Source: Cyanobacteria bacterium SIG29 (lineage in GTDB: Bacteria; Cyanobacteriota; Vampirovibrionia; Gastranaerophilales; Gastranaerophilaceae). Taken from it: 64,000 bases of DNA. Below the pieces are notes generated by a model. That model saw only the letters and a list, made by a program, of their open reading frames with translations. It had not been told where the DNA came from and ran no database searches. Location of the stretch: assembly GCA_015152515.1 (NCBI GenBank), contig SUTV01000001.1:310001-374000 (forward strand), given 5' to 3'. Of this stretch, positions 16,677 through 28,119 are shown piece by piece. Positions within the stretch are counted from its first letter, which is position 1, and each line of letters starts with the position of its first letter. Position numbers and translations under genes: made by a program.

Positions 16677-19600
16677 ATGTTAAAGAAACAATATTCTGAG
16701 AGAGTAACTCCGATGAGCTTGCCAAAAACAAGATTGGATGACTTACCGGACTTAATCGAAATTCAGAAAAAGTCATTTGAGTGGTTTTTAAAAGAAGGTT
16801 TGAAAGAAGAATTTCTTTCATATTCTCCTATTAAAGACTATACTGGAAGATTAGAATTACACTTCCTGCCGAACTATACTTTCGATAATCCGAAGTATTC
16901 ATTAGAAGAGGCTAGAATCCACGATGCTACATACGCTAAACAATTAAGAGTAATGGCTCGTTTAGTAAATCGTGATACAGGGGAAATTAAAGAACAAGAA
17001 GTTTACATCGGCGATATTCCTACAATGACAAACAAAGGTACATTTATCGTAAATGGTGCTGAACGTGTTATTGTATCACAAATCGTACGTTCTCCTGGTA
17101 TTTACTTCAAGAGAGAAATCTCTCCAACTGGTAAACGTTTATTCAATGCAACTTTAATACCAAACAGAGGTGCATGGTTAAAAATAGAAACAGATGCTAA
17201 TGATATTATTTATGTAAAAATCGACAAAAATAGAAAAATCTTAGCAACTACATTATTAAAAGCTTTAGGAATCACAGTTTCTGAAATGGAAACATTATTC
17301 ACTCACTTTGAATTCTTAAAGAAAACATTAGAAAAAGATACAACAGAATCAACAGATGATGCATTAATTGAGGTTTATAAAAAATTAAGACCTGGTGATC
17401 CTGCATCTGCTGCTGGTGGTCGTTCAATTATTGAAGCAAGATTCTTCGATGATAAAAAATATGACATCGGTAGAGTTGGTCGTTATAAATTAAACAAAAA
17501 ATTAAATTTAAACATTGCAGAAACACAAAGAACATTAACAATCCAAGACTTAGTTGCTGCAGTTGAATATTTAATCAACTTAACTTATGACGAAGGAAGC
17601 TGTGATGATATCGACCACTTAGGAAACAGAAGAATCCGCAGTGTTGGCGAATTATTACAAAACCAATTTAGAGTAGGTTTATCAAGAATTGAAAGAATCG
17701 TTAAAGAAAGAATGACTCTTCAAAATTCTGAAACACTTACTCCATTAAACTTATTAAATACAAAACCATTAATCGCTTCATTAAAAGAGTTCTTTGGTTC
17801 ATCACAATTATCACAATTTATGGACCAAACAAACCCACTTGCTGAATTAACTCACAAAAGAAGAATTTCAGCTTTAGGACCTGGCGGTTTAGTAAGAGAA
17901 AGAGCTGGATTCGCAGTTCGTGACATCCACCCATCTCATTATGGTAGAATTTGTCCGATTGAAACACCAGAAGGACCTAACGCTGGTCTTATCGGTTCAT
18001 TAGCTACTCACGCTAAAGTTAACGATTATGGTTTCATTGAAACACCTTACTTCGTTGTAAAAGATGGTGTTGTAACAAATGAAGTAAAATATATGAGTGC
18101 AGACGAAGAAGAAAACTTCCGTGTAGCACCTTCTGACTTAACATTAAACGAAGACAGAAGTATCAAAGCTCAATATGTACCAGTTCGTTACAAATCAGAA
18201 TTTACAATGGGCGAATCAAAACGTGTAGACTTTATGGGTGTTTCACCTATTCAGGTAATTTCAGTAGCCACATCAGTAATTCCATTTATTGAACACGATG
18301 ACGCAAACCGTGCATTAATGGGTTCAAACATGCAACGTCAAGCTGTACCATTATTAATTACAGATAGACCAGTTGTTGCAACAGGTCTTGAAAAAAGAGC
18401 TGCAAAAGACTCTTGTATGGTAGTTGTTTCAGATGTTGATGGTGTTATTGAAAAAGTAGTTGGTGAAGAAATTTGGATTAAAGACAACTCAAATAAATTA
18501 CACAAATATCAATTAATGAAATATGTAAGAAGTAACCAAGATACTTGTATTAACCAAAAACCTATCGTAAAAGAAGGCGACAAGGTTAAAGCAGGTGATG
18601 TAATTGCCGATGGTGCTTCAACTCACTTTGGCGAACTTTCATTAGGTAAAAACGTTTTAGTAGCGTATATGCCTTGGGAAGGTTACAACTTCGAAGATGC
18701 TATCTTACTATCTGAAAGATGCGTACACGATGACATCTTTACTTCATTACACATTGAAAAATTAGAAATCGAAGCTCGTCAAACAAAACTTGGACCAGAA
18801 GAAATTACAAGAGAAGTTCCAAATGTATCTGAAGAGTCATTAAGACACTTAGATGAACGTGGTATTGTAAGAATCGGTGCAAGAGTATATGCAGATGACA
18901 TCTTAGTTGGTAAAGTTACACCAAAAGGTGAATCAGAACACCCACCAGAAGAAAAACTTTTAAGAGCAATCTTCGCTGAAAAAGCAAGAGACGTAAAAGA
19001 TAACTCATTAAGAGTTCCTCACGGTGAAGGCGGACGTGTAGTTGACGTAAAAGTATTTGATAGAGAAAAAGGCGACGAACTTTTACCAGGTGCTAACACA
19101 CTTATTAAAGTTTATATAGCTCAAAAACGTAAAGTATCAGTAGGTGACAAACTTGCTGGACGTCATGGTAACAAAGGTATCGTATCAAAAGTTCTTCCAA
19201 AAGAAGATATGCCATTCTTACCAGACGGAACTCCAGTAGATATTGTGTTAAACCCACTAGGTGTACCTTCTCGTATGAACGTAGGTCAAACATATGAATG
19301 TTTACTTGGTTTAGCATCATATTTAACAGGTGACTATTACGAAGCTCCATCATTCGATGAAATGTATGGCGAAAACAAATCAGAAATCGCAACTAAATAC
19401 GAATTACTAAGAGGTATTAAAGAATCTGGTTGTGACTGGGTAGGCGAAGACGGTAAAGTAACATTATATGATGGTAGAACCGGCGAACCATTTGATAGAC
19501 CAGTTTCAGTTGGTATTACATACTTCTTGAAATTAGTTCACTTAGTAGATGATAAGATCCACGCAAGAAGCACAGGACCTTACTCATTAGTTACACAACA

Positions 19601-19991
19601 ACCTTTAGGCGGTAAAGCTCAATTTGGCGGACAAAGATTCGGAGAAATGGAAGTTTGGGCTTTAGAAGCTTACGGTGCGGCTTATACATTACAAGAAATG
19701 TTAACAATCAAATCAGATGATGTTAATGGTCGTTCAAGAGCTTATGAAGCAATCGTAAAAGGTGACAATATTCCAAGACCTGGTATTCCTGAATCATTCA
19801 AAGTACTTGTAAGAGAATTACAAAGTATTGGTTTAGATATATCAGTATCTAAGAAAAGCGGTGAAGAAGTTGATTTAATGTCAGATACTGACGATTTAAG
19901 AAAGGCAGCTCCAAAGAGAATTCTTTCTGATTTAGATTCTGAATTATTAAATATCAATTTCTTAGAAACACCAAGCGCGTTCAAGGAATAG
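16677..19991 (+). CDS. rpoB: DNA-directed RNA polymerase subunit beta
   Basis: Beta subunit of RNA polymerase, 1104 residues, close to the cyanobacterial length and without the large insertions of E. coli RpoB. The rifampicin-binding region reads [18 protein letters not shown], with no change at the usual resistance positions. [12 protein letters not shown] and [16 protein letters not shown] are intact. It is not preceded by rplL or rplJ here; a reverse-strand histidine kinase lies upstream instead, so it starts a three-gene rpoB-rpoC1-rpoC2 operon. The start follows GAGAGGTGA. Confidence 0.98.
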   Translation: MLKKQYSERVTPMSLPKTRLDDLPDLIEIQKKSFEWFLKEGLKEEFLSYSPIKDYTGRLELHFLPNYTFDNPKYSLEEARIHDATYAKQLRVMARLVNRDTGEIKEQEVYIGDIPTMTNKGTFIVNGAERVIVSQIVRSPGIYFKREISPTGKRLFNATLIPNRGAWLKIETDANDIIYVKIDKNRKILATTLLKALGITVSEMETLFTHFEFLKKTLEKDTTESTDDALIEVYKKLRPGDPASAAGGRSIIEARFFDDKKYDIGRVGRYKLNKKLNLNIAETQRTLTIQDLVAAVEYLINLTYDEGSCDDIDHLGNRRIRSVGELLQNQFRVGLSRIERIVKERMTLQNSETLTPLNLLNTKPLIASLKEFFGSSQLSQFMDQTNPLAELTHKRRISALGPGGLVRERAGFAVRDIHPSHYGRICPIETPEGPNAGLIGSLATHAKVNDYGFIETPYFVVKDGVVTNEVKYMSADEEENFRVAPSDLTLNEDRSIKAQYVPVRYKSEFTMGESKRVDFMGVSPIQVISVATSVIPFIEHDDANRALMGSNMQRQAVPLLITDRPVVATGLEKRAAKDSCMVVVSDVDGVIEKVVGEEIWIKDNSNKLHKYQLMKYVRSNQDTCINQKPIVKEGDKVKAGDVIADGASTHFGELSLGKNVLVAYMPWEGYNFEDAILLSERCVHDDIFTSLHIEKLEIEARQTKLGPEEITREVPNVSEESLRHLDERGIVRIGARVYADDILVGKVTPKGESEHPPEEKLLRAIFAEKARDVKDNSLRVPHGEGGRVVDVKVFDREKGDELLPGANTLIKVYIAQKRKVSVGDKLAGRHGNKGIVSKVLPKEDMPFLPDGTPVDIVLNPLGVPSRMNVGQTYECLLGLASYLTGDYYEAPSFDEMYGENKSEIATKYELLRGIKESGCDWVGEDGKVTLYDGRTGEPFDRPVSVGITYFLKLVHLVDDKIHARSTGPYSLVTQQPLGGKAQFGGQRFGEMEVWALEAYGAAYTLQEMLTIKSDDVNGRSRAYEAIVKGDNIPRPGIPESFKVLVRELQSIGLDISVSKKSGEEVDLMSDTDDLRKAAPKRILSDLDSELLNINFLETPSAFKE

Positions 19992-20009
19992 TTAAAGTTT
20001 AAATGGTAA

Positions 20010-20045
20010 GTAAGTGTTACCTAAATAAGATTAAGTAACACTTAC
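20010..20045 (+). other. Intercistronic hairpin between rpoB and rpoC1
   Basis: Perfect 11-bp stem GTAAGTGTTAC (20010-20020) and GTAACACTTAC (20035-20045) with a 14-base loop and no T-run, so it is not a classical terminator. It could be an RNA processing or stability element that sets beta versus beta' levels. Confidence 0.6.
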
Positions 20046-20080
20046 GACACCAAGATAAAAACATTAAAGGAGATAGAAAA

Positions 20081-21796
20081 TTGTCTACAAGCATAGATTA
20101 TTTTGATTATATACGAATCAGTATTGCGTCACCTGAACGCGTATTGAAATGGTCGTATGGTGAAGTAACAAAACCAGAAACCATTAACTATCGTACGCTT
20201 AAACCAGAAAGAGATGGTTTATTCTGCGAAAGAATTTTTGGACCTACAAAGGACTGGGAATGTTACTGCGGTAAATATAAAAGAGTTAGACACAAAGGTA
20301 TCATCTGCGAAAGATGTGGTGTTGAAGTTACTGACTCAAAAGTTAGACGTCATAGAATGGGACACATTAAGTTAGCTGCACCTGTGAGCCATATTTGGTT
20401 CTTAAAAGGTATTCCTAGCTACTTAGGTTTACTATTAGATATGACATTAAAAGATTTAGAACAAGTTATTTATTTCAATAACTATGTTGTAATCGATCCT
20501 GCTGATAGCGAATTCAAAAAGTTCCAATTACTTTCTGAAGAAGAATATGAAGATTTCATGTTAGAAAATGAAGAATCTGAACTAAAAGTAGGTATCGGTG
20601 CTGAAGCTATTAAAGAACTTCTTGACGAAATTTCTTTAAATGAAATGGCAGAAGAAATCAGAAATGAATTATCTGGTTTATCTGGAAGCGTACAAAGAAG
20701 AGCTAAATTAATTAAAAGATTAAGATTAGTTGAATCTTTAATTGAAAGCAATACAGAACCAACTTGGATGATTATGGATGTATTACCTGTAACACCTCCA
20801 GATTTAAGACCAATGGTTCAATTAGACGGTGGCAGATTTGCTACATCAGACTTAAACGATTTATACAGACGTGTAATCAACAGAAACAACCGTTTACTAA
20901 GATTATTAGAAATGGGCGCACCTGAAATTATCGTTAGAAACGAAAAACGTATGCTTCAAGAAGCTGTTGACTCTTTAATCGACAACGGTAGAAGAGGAAG
21001 AACAGTAGTTGGTCCAAGCAATAGACCATTAAAATCTTTAAGCAACATCATCGAAGGTAAACAAGGTCGTTTCCGTCAAAACTTATTAGGTAAACGTGTT
21101 GACTACTCAGGTCGTTCAGTAATCGTAGTTGGTCCAAAATTAAAATTAAACCAATGTGGTTTACCAAAAGAAATGGCAATCGAATTGTTCAAACCATTCG
21201 TTGTAAATAAATTAATCGAAAGAGGCTTTGTTCAAAATATCAAATCAGCGAAGAAGAAAATCGAAAGATCAGAAGCTATCGTTTGGGATATTTTAGAAGA
21301 AGTAATTGATGGACACCCAGTTTTATTAAACCGTGCTCCAACTCTTCACAGATTAGGTATTCAAGCATTTGAACCTGTATTAGTAGAAGGAAGAGCTATT
21401 CAACTTCACCCACTTGTTTGTACAGCTTTCAACGCTGACTTCGACGGTGACCAAATGGCTGTTCACGTACCATTATCAATCGAAGCTCAAACAGAAGCTA
21501 GAATGTTAATGTTAGCAACTAACAACATTTTAGCACCTGCAACAGGTAAACCAATTATTGCAGCTTCTCAAGATATGGTTTTAGGTATGTATTACTTAAC
21601 TCTTATGAAAGAGGAAGAATCAGATACACAACTTAAATACTTCTACAGTTTTGAAGATGCTATCTCTGCTCACGAAACAGGCGTTATCAAATTACACGAT
21701 AGAATCGTAGTTCGTGATGAACAAGGAGAAAGACTAGAAACTACAGTTGGAAGAATTATCTTCAACGAAACAGTAAGAAAAGCAATCTTTGCATAA
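20081..21796 (+). CDS. rpoC1: RNA polymerase subunit gamma (N-terminal part of beta')
   Basis: 571 residues, starting at a TTG at 20081 with AAAGGAGA eight bases upstream. It holds the N-terminal zinc site (C61, C63, C76, C79) and the catalytic NADFDGDQM at 451-459, whose three aspartates bind the active-site Mg2+. The protein ends soon after the catalytic domain; the rest of beta' is a separate gene 23 bases downstream. Splitting beta' at this point is a shared trait of Cyanobacteria and Vampirovibrionia and not a frameshift, since rpoC2 has its own ribosome site and start. Confidence 0.97.
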   Translation: MSTSIDYFDYIRISIASPERVLKWSYGEVTKPETINYRTLKPERDGLFCERIFGPTKDWECYCGKYKRVRHKGIICERCGVEVTDSKVRRHRMGHIKLAAPVSHIWFLKGIPSYLGLLLDMTLKDLEQVIYFNNYVVIDPADSEFKKFQLLSEEEYEDFMLENEESELKVGIGAEAIKELLDEISLNEMAEEIRNELSGLSGSVQRRAKLIKRLRLVESLIESNTEPTWMIMDVLPVTPPDLRPMVQLDGGRFATSDLNDLYRRVINRNNRLLRLLEMGAPEIIVRNEKRMLQEAVDSLIDNGRRGRTVVGPSNRPLKSLSNIIEGKQGRFRQNLLGKRVDYSGRSVIVVGPKLKLNQCGLPKEMAIELFKPFVVNKLIERGFVQNIKSAKKKIERSEAIVWDILEEVIDGHPVLLNRAPTLHRLGIQAFEPVLVEGRAIQLHPLVCTAFNADFDGDQMAVHVPLSIEAQTEARMLMLATNNILAPATGKPIIAASQDMVLGMYYLTLMKEEESDTQLKYFYSFEDAISAHETGVIKLHDRIVVRDEQGERLETTVGRIIFNETVRKAIFA

Positions 21797-21819
21797 GAAC
21801 AAGTAAAGGTGAAAATAAC

Positions 21820-24800
21820 ATGGATACAATAGTACGTAAAAATACAAAAAAATCGTTTGATTTCATCAATGAACAGGTGAATAAAAAATCGATTAATAAA
21901 TTATTAGCTCAAGTATATCTTGAGTTCGGTGGTGCTAAAACAGCAACATTAGCTGATAACCTAAAGAACTTAGGATATAAATACGCTACAAAATCTGGTA
22001 CAACAATTTCAATTTCAGACTTGTCAGTACCAGCTGATAAAAAAGTTCTTTTAACAGATGCTGAAAAAGATATCGAAAAATCTACACATAGATATTTAAA
22101 AGGTGATATCACAGAAGTTGAAAGATATACAAAAGTTATCGACACTTGGTCTGAAACAACATCTAAATTAACAGAAAAAGTAGTTGAAAACTTTGACAGA
22201 ATGAACCCAGTTTATATGATGGCATTCTCTGGAGCGAGAGGTAACTTATCTCAAGTATCTCAATTAGTTGGTATGCGTGGTTTGATGGCTGACGCACAAG
22301 GTCAAATCATCGACTTACCTATTAAATCAAACTTTAAAGAAGGCTTATCAGTTACTGAATACATTATTTCTTCATATGGTGCAAGAAAAGGTCTTGTAGA
22401 TACAGCGTTAAAAACAGCTGACTCTGGTTACTTAACAAGACGTTTAGTTGACGTTGCTCAAGATGTAATCATTCGTGACCACGATTGTGGAACATCACAC
22501 GGTATTTTAATGTCAGACATTTCTGACGGAGAAAAAATTGTTGCTCCATTAACAGAAAGATTATTAGGAAGAACAATTGCTGAAGATATTAAAGATAAAG
22601 AAGGCAATGTAGTTATTCCAGCAGGTACAACAATAGATAGAGACGATATTAGAAAAATCAAACCTTTAGATTTACATCAATTATTAGTTCGTTCTCCATT
22701 AACTTGTGAACTTGAGTATGGTATTTGTCAAAAATGTTATGGTTGGGCAATGACAACTCAAAAAACAGTAGATATAGGTGAAGCTATTGGTATTATCGCA
22801 GCTCAATCAATCGGTGAACCTGGTACACAGTTAACAATGAGAACATTCCACACTGGTGGTGTATTCAAAGGTGCTGGTGCAATGAAAGAAATCATTGCAG
22901 ATATCGATGGTAAAGTTGCAACAAAAATCTTTACAAGAGACTTAAGAACTAGACACGGTGATAACGTAGCTATTACAGTTCAAGAATCTGATATCGAAAT
23001 TAAAGGTACAAAATCTAAAAAATATCATATTCCATCAGGTGCAATCTTATTTGTAAATGAAGGACAAGAAATCAAAAAAGGCGACAAAATTGCCGTATAT
23101 GAACCTGCTTCAGGTGGAGATGGTAGCCGTTTAACAGAAAAAGCTACAAAAGATATTACATCTGACTTATCAGGTGAAATCGTATTTGAAGATTTCGTAG
23201 CAGATGAAAAGAAAGACAGACAAGGTAACATTTCTAGAACATCAAGCAAAAATGGTATCGTATGGGTATTAGGTGGCGATGTTTACAACTTACCTGGTGG
23301 TTCAACAATTCTTGTTGAAGATGGAAAAGAAATTAAAGAAGGCGAAAAACTTGCTGAAATTAATTTAGTTTCTGAACACGGTGGTGAAGTTAGACTTGGT
23401 GATAACCTTGTTGTAGAAGATGTTAAATTTGAAGGTAAAAAAATCAAGAAGATTGTACAAGGTAAAGAACTTACAATTGTTATTGCTTCTATCACAGCTT
23501 CAAATGCAACATTTGAACAAACTAAAAAAGAACAAATCTGGACAGTTGGCGAAACTGGTGAAAAATACATCGTTAAAGCACCAATCGATACAGTTGTTGA
23601 AAGCGGTATGATTATTGCTGAATTACTTGATGAAGAATATACAGTTCCATCAAGCGGTGAAATCAGATACAACGGTATTGAAGTTGATGAAAACCAAATC
23701 ATCACAAAAGCTGGCGAAGTAATCTTCATTCCTGATGAAATCCACCAAGTAAACAAAGATTCAGCTTTAAAAATGGTTGAATCAGGTACATTTGTTACAG
23801 CTGGTACAGAAGTTGTTAAAGACTTATATGCACACATTGATGGTATTGTTGAAATAAAAGAATTCAACGATATGATTCACGAAGTTGTAATCAGACCTGG
23901 TGAAATCTACAACTTATCAGGAATTGGCGACTTAAAAGTTGATGAAGGTGAAGTTGTAAAAGCTGGTTGCGAAATTGCTCCAAAAGTAAAAGCTAAAGTT
24001 GATTCTATCGTTACAATACTAGACAATGAAAAAGATACTCTTGAAATTGATGATTTGGAAGAAGATTTAGGTGTAGTTGCATTAGATGAAAAAACAATTT
24101 CTAACCAACCTATTCAAATCTTAGTTAGACCTGTTCAAAGATTTAAGATTGAAACTAAAGATGTTTCTATTAAATTTAATTCAACAGATGAAGCTATCGA
24201 TTTAGTTCCAGTTACTCAATTACAATACAAAGATGGTGCTAGAGTAAGAAACCTTGATGGTGGTGTATTAACAAGAACAAGCTTAGTTTTACAAATGGGC
24301 GGTTACTTAAGCCACTTAAAAGGTCAAGTTGAATTAGATGCTGACAATAACTTAAAAATTGTTGTACTTGAAACTTTAATTGTAAGAAGAGAAGTAGAAA
24401 GCACATCAAAAACATCAGCTTCTATGCAAACAGAATTACTTGTTAAAGATGGACAAATTATTGATGCAAAAACACCTGTAGCAAAAACTCAAGTTTTAGC
24501 TATCAGCGATGCTATTGCAAGCATAAAAGATAACAGCCAAGATGTTAGAAGATTATTATTAGTATCAGATAACTACGAAACAAAAATCAGTTTAAAATCT
24601 AAACCAATTGTTAAAAAAGGCGAATTAGTGAAGATGGATGCTGTAATTTCTGAAGGCGGAGAAGTTTCTTCAATGTCAGGTTATGTAGTTGCTGCTGATA
24701 AAAACTCAATAACATTAAGAGTTGGTCGTCCATACTTAATCAGCCCAGGTACAATGTTACAAGTAACAAACGGTTCATTAGTAAACCGTGGTGATATGAT

Positions 24801-25668
24801 TGCTACATTAGTATTCGAAAGACAAAAAACAGGTGATATCGTTCAAGGTTTACCTCGTGTTGAAGAATTACTTGAAGCAAGAAAACCAAAAGATTCAGCA
24901 GTAGTTGCAGAATATGCTGGTACAGCTGAAATTGAAATCGAAGATGACGTTCCAAGATTATACTTAAATGGTGAAGCTGGAAGACAAGAAGTTAAATACT
25001 CAATCGACTCTAATATTATTGTTGGTAATGGACAAGAAATTAAAGTTGGTCAAGCATTAACAGGTGGTCCACTTAACCCACACGACGTTATCAGATTAAA
25101 CGGTGTTGAAGCAGCTCAACAATACTTAGTAGATGAAGTACAAAGAGTTTACCGTTCACAAGGTGTAGAAATTGCTGATAAACACGTTGAGGTTATTGTT
25201 AGACAAATGACTAAGAAAGTAAAAATTCTTGAATCTGGCGAAACAAAACTTCTTCCAGGCGAATTTTTAGAACTTAAAGAAGTTCTTGCTGAAAACGAAG
25301 CAATAAAAGCATTAGGTGGTCAAGAAGCGACTTATGAATCAGTTCTACTTGGTATCACAAAAGCAAGCTTGAACACAGAAAGCTTCATTTCAGCAGCTTC
25401 ATTCCAAGAAACAACAAGAATTCTTACAGAAGCAGCAGTTGAAGGTAAACGCGACTTGTTACGTGGTTTAAAAGAAAACGTTATTATCGGTAGATTGATC
25501 CCTGCTGGTACTGGTTTCTACCACTTAACAAATGCTTCAGAAGAAAAAGACAGAGAAGCACAAAAAAGAGCAGCAGAAAAGAACAATGCTAGAAAACCTT
25601 CTGCAATTTTAGAAGAAATCGAAGGTATGTTTGGTGCTCCTGAATTAACCGACTATACAATTGAATAA
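21820..25668 (+). CDS. rpoC2: RNA polymerase subunit beta' (C-terminal part)
   Basis: 1282 residues. It contains the second zinc site (C-x6-CQKC region near 290-310), the trigger-loop start MRTFHTGG at 340-347, and GDIVQGLPRVEELLEARKPK near 1005-1024. About 650 residues separate these last two; in polymerases without the insertion they are close together. This matches the cyanobacterial SI3 insertion, and the intervening sequence shows repeated short beta-rich modules with VxxGxxIxxGxxI patterns, as expected of sandwich-barrel hybrid motifs. An AAAGGTGA ribosome site precedes the ATG. A strong terminator follows. Confidence 0.97.
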   Translation: MDTIVRKNTKKSFDFINEQVNKKSINKLLAQVYLEFGGAKTATLADNLKNLGYKYATKSGTTISISDLSVPADKKVLLTDAEKDIEKSTHRYLKGDITEVERYTKVIDTWSETTSKLTEKVVENFDRMNPVYMMAFSGARGNLSQVSQLVGMRGLMADAQGQIIDLPIKSNFKEGLSVTEYIISSYGARKGLVDTALKTADSGYLTRRLVDVAQDVIIRDHDCGTSHGILMSDISDGEKIVAPLTERLLGRTIAEDIKDKEGNVVIPAGTTIDRDDIRKIKPLDLHQLLVRSPLTCELEYGICQKCYGWAMTTQKTVDIGEAIGIIAAQSIGEPGTQLTMRTFHTGGVFKGAGAMKEIIADIDGKVATKIFTRDLRTRHGDNVAITVQESDIEIKGTKSKKYHIPSGAILFVNEGQEIKKGDKIAVYEPASGGDGSRLTEKATKDITSDLSGEIVFEDFVADEKKDRQGNISRTSSKNGIVWVLGGDVYNLPGGSTILVEDGKEIKEGEKLAEINLVSEHGGEVRLGDNLVVEDVKFEGKKIKKIVQGKELTIVIASITASNATFEQTKKEQIWTVGETGEKYIVKAPIDTVVESGMIIAELLDEEYTVPSSGEIRYNGIEVDENQIITKAGEVIFIPDEIHQVNKDSALKMVESGTFVTAGTEVVKDLYAHIDGIVEIKEFNDMIHEVVIRPGEIYNLSGIGDLKVDEGEVVKAGCEIAPKVKAKVDSIVTILDNEKDTLEIDDLEEDLGVVALDEKTISNQPIQILVRPVQRFKIETKDVSIKFNSTDEAIDLVPVTQLQYKDGARVRNLDGGVLTRTSLVLQMGGYLSHLKGQVELDADNNLKIVVLETLIVRREVESTSKTSASMQTELLVKDGQIIDAKTPVAKTQVLAISDAIASIKDNSQDVRRLLLVSDNYETKISLKSKPIVKKGELVKMDAVISEGGEVSSMSGYVVAADKNSITLRVGRPYLISPGTMLQVTNGSLVNRGDMIATLVFERQKTGDIVQGLPRVEELLEARKPKDSAVVAEYAGTAEIEIEDDVPRLYLNGEAGRQEVKYSIDSNIIVGNGQEIKVGQALTGGPLNPHDVIRLNGVEAAQQYLVDEVQRVYRSQGVEIADKHVEVIVRQMTKKVKILESGETKLLPGEFLELKEVLAENEAIKALGGQEATYESVLLGITKASLNTESFISAASFQETTRILTEAAVEGKRDLLRGLKENVIIGRLIPAGTGFYHLTNASEEKDREAQKRAAEKNNARKPSAILEEIEGMFGAPELTDYTIE

Positions 25669-25689
25669 ATTCATAGTTGAATAAAAAAT

Positions 25690-25728
25690 AATAGTAGTTT
25701 AGCGAAAGTTAAACTACTATTTTTTTTG
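25690..25728 (+). terminator. Terminator of the rpoB-rpoC1-rpoC2 operon
   Basis: A 12-bp perfect stem (25690-25701 with 25710-25721) with an eight-base loop is followed by a run of eight T. Confidence 0.9.
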
Positions 25729-25736
25729 GAGAGACT

Positions 25737-26201
25737 ATGAAAAATTTTATTTTAATTATTTTATTATTTTTCTGCACAATTATTAACGCAAATGCTGATG
25801 AAATAAAAGATATTCAAACTTTTTTTAATGAATATATTAATTGCGCTAATAATTACGAACAAGATTTTTTCAACTTTTACACTAACAATGCAAAAATAAT
25901 CAGGGTAGTTGAAAAACCAGATGGAACTTATACAAGCGTAAATATTCCAATTGATAAATATAAAAAAGAAGTAAAAAAATCAACAAAATTAATGCGTTTA
26001 CGCAAATACAAAAACAACTATTACAATGTAAAAATAACCCAATTAGGCGAAGATTATAAAATTTCCGCTTTAAGAATGCCATCTACAAGTAATTACAAAA
26101 TTCCAGCACATTTTATTGTTGGAAAAGACAACAAAGGTGAATGGAAAATTAAAGAAGAATCAATGAATACTAAAGTCCAAAAGTTTTTGGAAAGTAATTA
26201 A
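25737..26201 (+). CDS. Small secreted protein, NTF2-like by pattern
   Basis: 154 residues with a clear signal peptide ([19 protein letters not shown]). The mature part starts as a long helix ([19 protein letters not shown]) followed by strands rich in alternating charged and hydrophobic residues and ending [12 protein letters not shown], a layout common in NTF2/SnoaL-like folds. I do not recognise a specific family. GGAGAG lies just upstream of the ATG, directly after the rpoC2 terminator. Its stop overlaps that of panD by four bases (TTAA). Confidence 0.65.
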   Translation: MKNFILIILLFFCTIINANADEIKDIQTFFNEYINCANNYEQDFFNFYTNNAKIIRVVEKPDGTYTSVNIPIDKYKKEVKKSTKLMRLRKYKNNYYNVKITQLGEDYKISALRMPSTSNYKIPAHFIVGKDNKGEWKIKEESMNTKVQKFLESN

Positions 26202-26545
26202 ATAACATTGTTATTATCATCAATTTGAACAATAGTTGGTTTAAATGTTTTAGCTTCATCTGGTGTCATTTGAGCGTATGAACAAATAATGATTTTATCA
26301 CCAACTTGAGCTTTTCTTGCAGCTGCACCATTTAAACAAAAATCTTTATTTCCTCGTTTCCCAGCCAAAATATATGTTTGAAATCTTTCACCATTATTTA
26401 TATTTAAAATATCGACTTTTTGACCTTCAGAAAGATTAGCTTTATCTAATATATTTTCATCAACAGTAATAGAACCAACGTAATTAAGATTTGCGTCAGT
26501 AACTGTTGCTCTATGTATTTTTGAGTATAAAAATTCTAATAACAT
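26198..26545 (-). CDS. panD: Aspartate 1-decarboxylase
   Basis: Pyruvoyl enzyme that makes beta-alanine from aspartate for pantothenate and CoA. 115 residues, a normal length for the proenzyme. The self-cleavage site G24-S25 is seen in NYVGSITVD, where Ser25 becomes the pyruvoyl group. [20 protein letters not shown] is also typical. It lies 26 bases downstream of rluB on the same strand, with no other pan gene nearby. No clear ribosome site precedes the ATG. Confidence 0.95.
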   Translation of the reverse strand: MLLEFLYSKIHRATVTDANLNYVGSITVDENILDKANLSEGQKVDILNINNGERFQTYILAGKRGNKDFCLNGAAARKAQVGDKIIICSYAQMTPDEAKTFKPTIVQIDDNNNVI

Positions 26546-26571
26546 AACAATTATATTTTATCAAAAACAAA

Positions 26572-27327
26572 TTACTTTGAAGCAATTTTGTTTAATTTCT
26601 TTAAATAATTTCTGATTTCTTGAACTTGTTTAGGCTTAATATACTTAAATTGACCTTTTTTCAAACCTTGTAAATCAACTGGTCCCATACTTAAACGTTT
26701 TAAAGAAATAACACTATGACCTAAAATATCAAGCATTTTTCTAATTTGTCTATTTAGACCTTGATATAAAACCATTTCTAAAACAGTATTTTTTCCTTCA
26801 AATTCTACAATTTTAGCTAAGGCATATGCAATTTGTCCTTTTTCAATTTCAATACCTTTTTCCATCAAAGTAAGATCATTCAAATTCAATTTGCCAGTCG
26901 CACAAACTCTATAAACCTTCGGAACATGAACTGAAGGATGTGCAAAATCATTAATTAAATCACCATCATTTGTCATAATCAAAAGACCTGTAGAGTCTTT
27001 ATCTAAACGCCCAACTGGCTTTAAATTTTGGACTTCTTCTGGCAAAATATCATAAATGGTTTTTCTACCTTTTTCATCATCCATCGTAGTAATATAACCA
27101 GCAGGCTTATAATAGCGAATATAAGTAAGTTGTTGAGGCTTAACTATTTTATTGTGAACCATTACCCTATCTTTAGTTGTAATAATTTTTCCAAGCTCAA
27201 CTACAACTTCACCATTCACTCTAACTTTGCCGGACTCAATATACTCATCAGCCTTGCGTCTTGAGCAAAATCCGCAAGAAGCTATATACTTATTTAATCT
27301 AACATTTTGTACTTTTTGTTTTTTCAT
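26572..27327 (-). CDS. rluB: Ribosomal large subunit pseudouridine synthase, RluB/RsuA family
   Basis: Converts a uridine in rRNA to pseudouridine. 251 residues from the ATG at 27327; a frame opening five codons earlier is less likely. An N-terminal S4 RNA-binding domain (VRLNKYIASCGFCSRRKADE) is followed by the catalytic domain with GRLDKDSTGLLIMTNDGDL, in which the aspartate of RLD is the nucleophile, and later NRQIRKMLD. Whether the target is 23S (RluB) or 16S (RsuA) is inferred from general similarity only. A -10-like TATCAT lies six bases before the ATG. Confidence 0.88.
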   Translation of the reverse strand: MKKQKVQNVRLNKYIASCGFCSRRKADEYIESGKVRVNGEVVVELGKIITTKDRVMVHNKIVKPQQLTYIRYYKPAGYITTMDDEKGRKTIYDILPEEVQNLKPVGRLDKDSTGLLIMTNDGDLINDFAHPSVHVPKVYRVCATGKLNLNDLTLMEKGIEIEKGQIAYALAKIVEFEGKNTVLEMVLYQGLNRQIRKMLDILGHSVISLKRLSMGPVDLQGLKKGQFKYIKPKQVQEIRNYLKKLNKIASK

Positions 27328-27333
27328 ATAATT

Positions 27334-27339
27334 ATGATA
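27334..27339 (-). promoter_or_regulatory. -10 box of rluB, six bases before the ATG
   Basis: On the minus strand TATCAT is followed by AATTAT and then the ATG; TTTCAA lies 17 bases upstream of the box. No Shine-Dalgarno sequence is present, so the transcript is probably leaderless. Confidence 0.4.
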
Positions 27340-27408
27340 CAAGAATCAAAAATAAATTGAAACATATAACATCTTTTTTGTATAATTTTGTTGTGATTGG
27401 GAGAGAAA

Positions 27409-28044
27409 ATGAGTAAAACAGATAGACTTTATATTCTTATAACTTGCTTAATAATTTTTGTATTATTATCACTTCTTATATTATACTGTCCAGCAATAAA
27501 CAAAATAGAAGTTGAAGCAATACGCTTTATACAAAAGATTTTTAAATGGGTTAATATAAATGTCATTTTATTTATTACACATTTTGGACACGGAATTAAT
27601 TGGATTATATCAGTACTTGCTAGCATATTAATTCTATTAATTTGTAAAAAATTCAAAGCAACACTTTTTTTCATTTTTACAATTTTATCAAGTCAATATA
27701 TTTATTCTGCAATTAAATTAATAATAGAAAGACCTCGTCCACCATTTTGGATAAGATTAATTGATATGCACGGTTATAGTTTTCCATCTGGTCATAGTAC
27801 TTTAAGTATGATTACTTATGGGTTTCTTATATATCTTGTTTACAAACATGTGAATAATTCATTTGCAAGATCTATTTTAATTTTTTTACTAAGCTTGTTA
27901 ATTATACTAGTAGGATTTAGCAGAATAGTATTAGGAGTTCACTATCCAACAGATGTTATAGGTGGGTTTACACTTGGAATAAGTATAATTTGTCTTTTAA
28001 CAATTTTATATGATATTGAAATTAGAAACCCTTTTAAAGGATAA
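27409..28044 (+). CDS. PAP2-family membrane phosphatase
   Basis: 211 residues from the ATG at 27409, chosen because GGGAGAG lies six bases upstream. About five to six membrane segments. The three phosphatase motifs are intact: KLIIERPRPPF (C1), SFPSGHST (C2) and SRIVLGVHYPTDVIGG (C3), with the histidines and arginines of the vanadium-peroxidase-like active site. Such enzymes dephosphorylate undecaprenyl pyrophosphate, phosphatidic acid or phosphatidylglycerol phosphate; a role in recycling the carrier lipid for peptidoglycan and LPS is plausible but not shown. Confidence 0.9.
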   Translation: MSKTDRLYILITCLIIFVLLSLLILYCPAINKIEVEAIRFIQKIFKWVNINVILFITHFGHGINWIISVLASILILLICKKFKATLFFIFTILSSQYIYSAIKLIIERPRPPFWIRLIDMHGYSFPSGHSTLSMITYGFLIYLVYKHVNNSFARSILIFLLSLLIILVGFSRIVLGVHYPTDVIGGFTLGISIICLLTILYDIEIRNPFKG

Positions 28045-28119
28045 TAATTAAGTTACAAAGTGAAACAATTTCGTAATACTAGGGCATTTCAGACTTATTT
28101 ATAGTAAAATTTTATTATT

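Noticed and set aside
17800-17900. Rifampicin-resistance substitutions in RpoB
   Set aside because: The resistance region reads as the usual susceptible sequence.
20081-21820. Gap between rpoC1 and rpoC2 as a frameshift or sequencing error
   Set aside because: There is a proper stop, a 23-base gap with a ribosome site and a new ATG, at the position known for Cyanobacteria.
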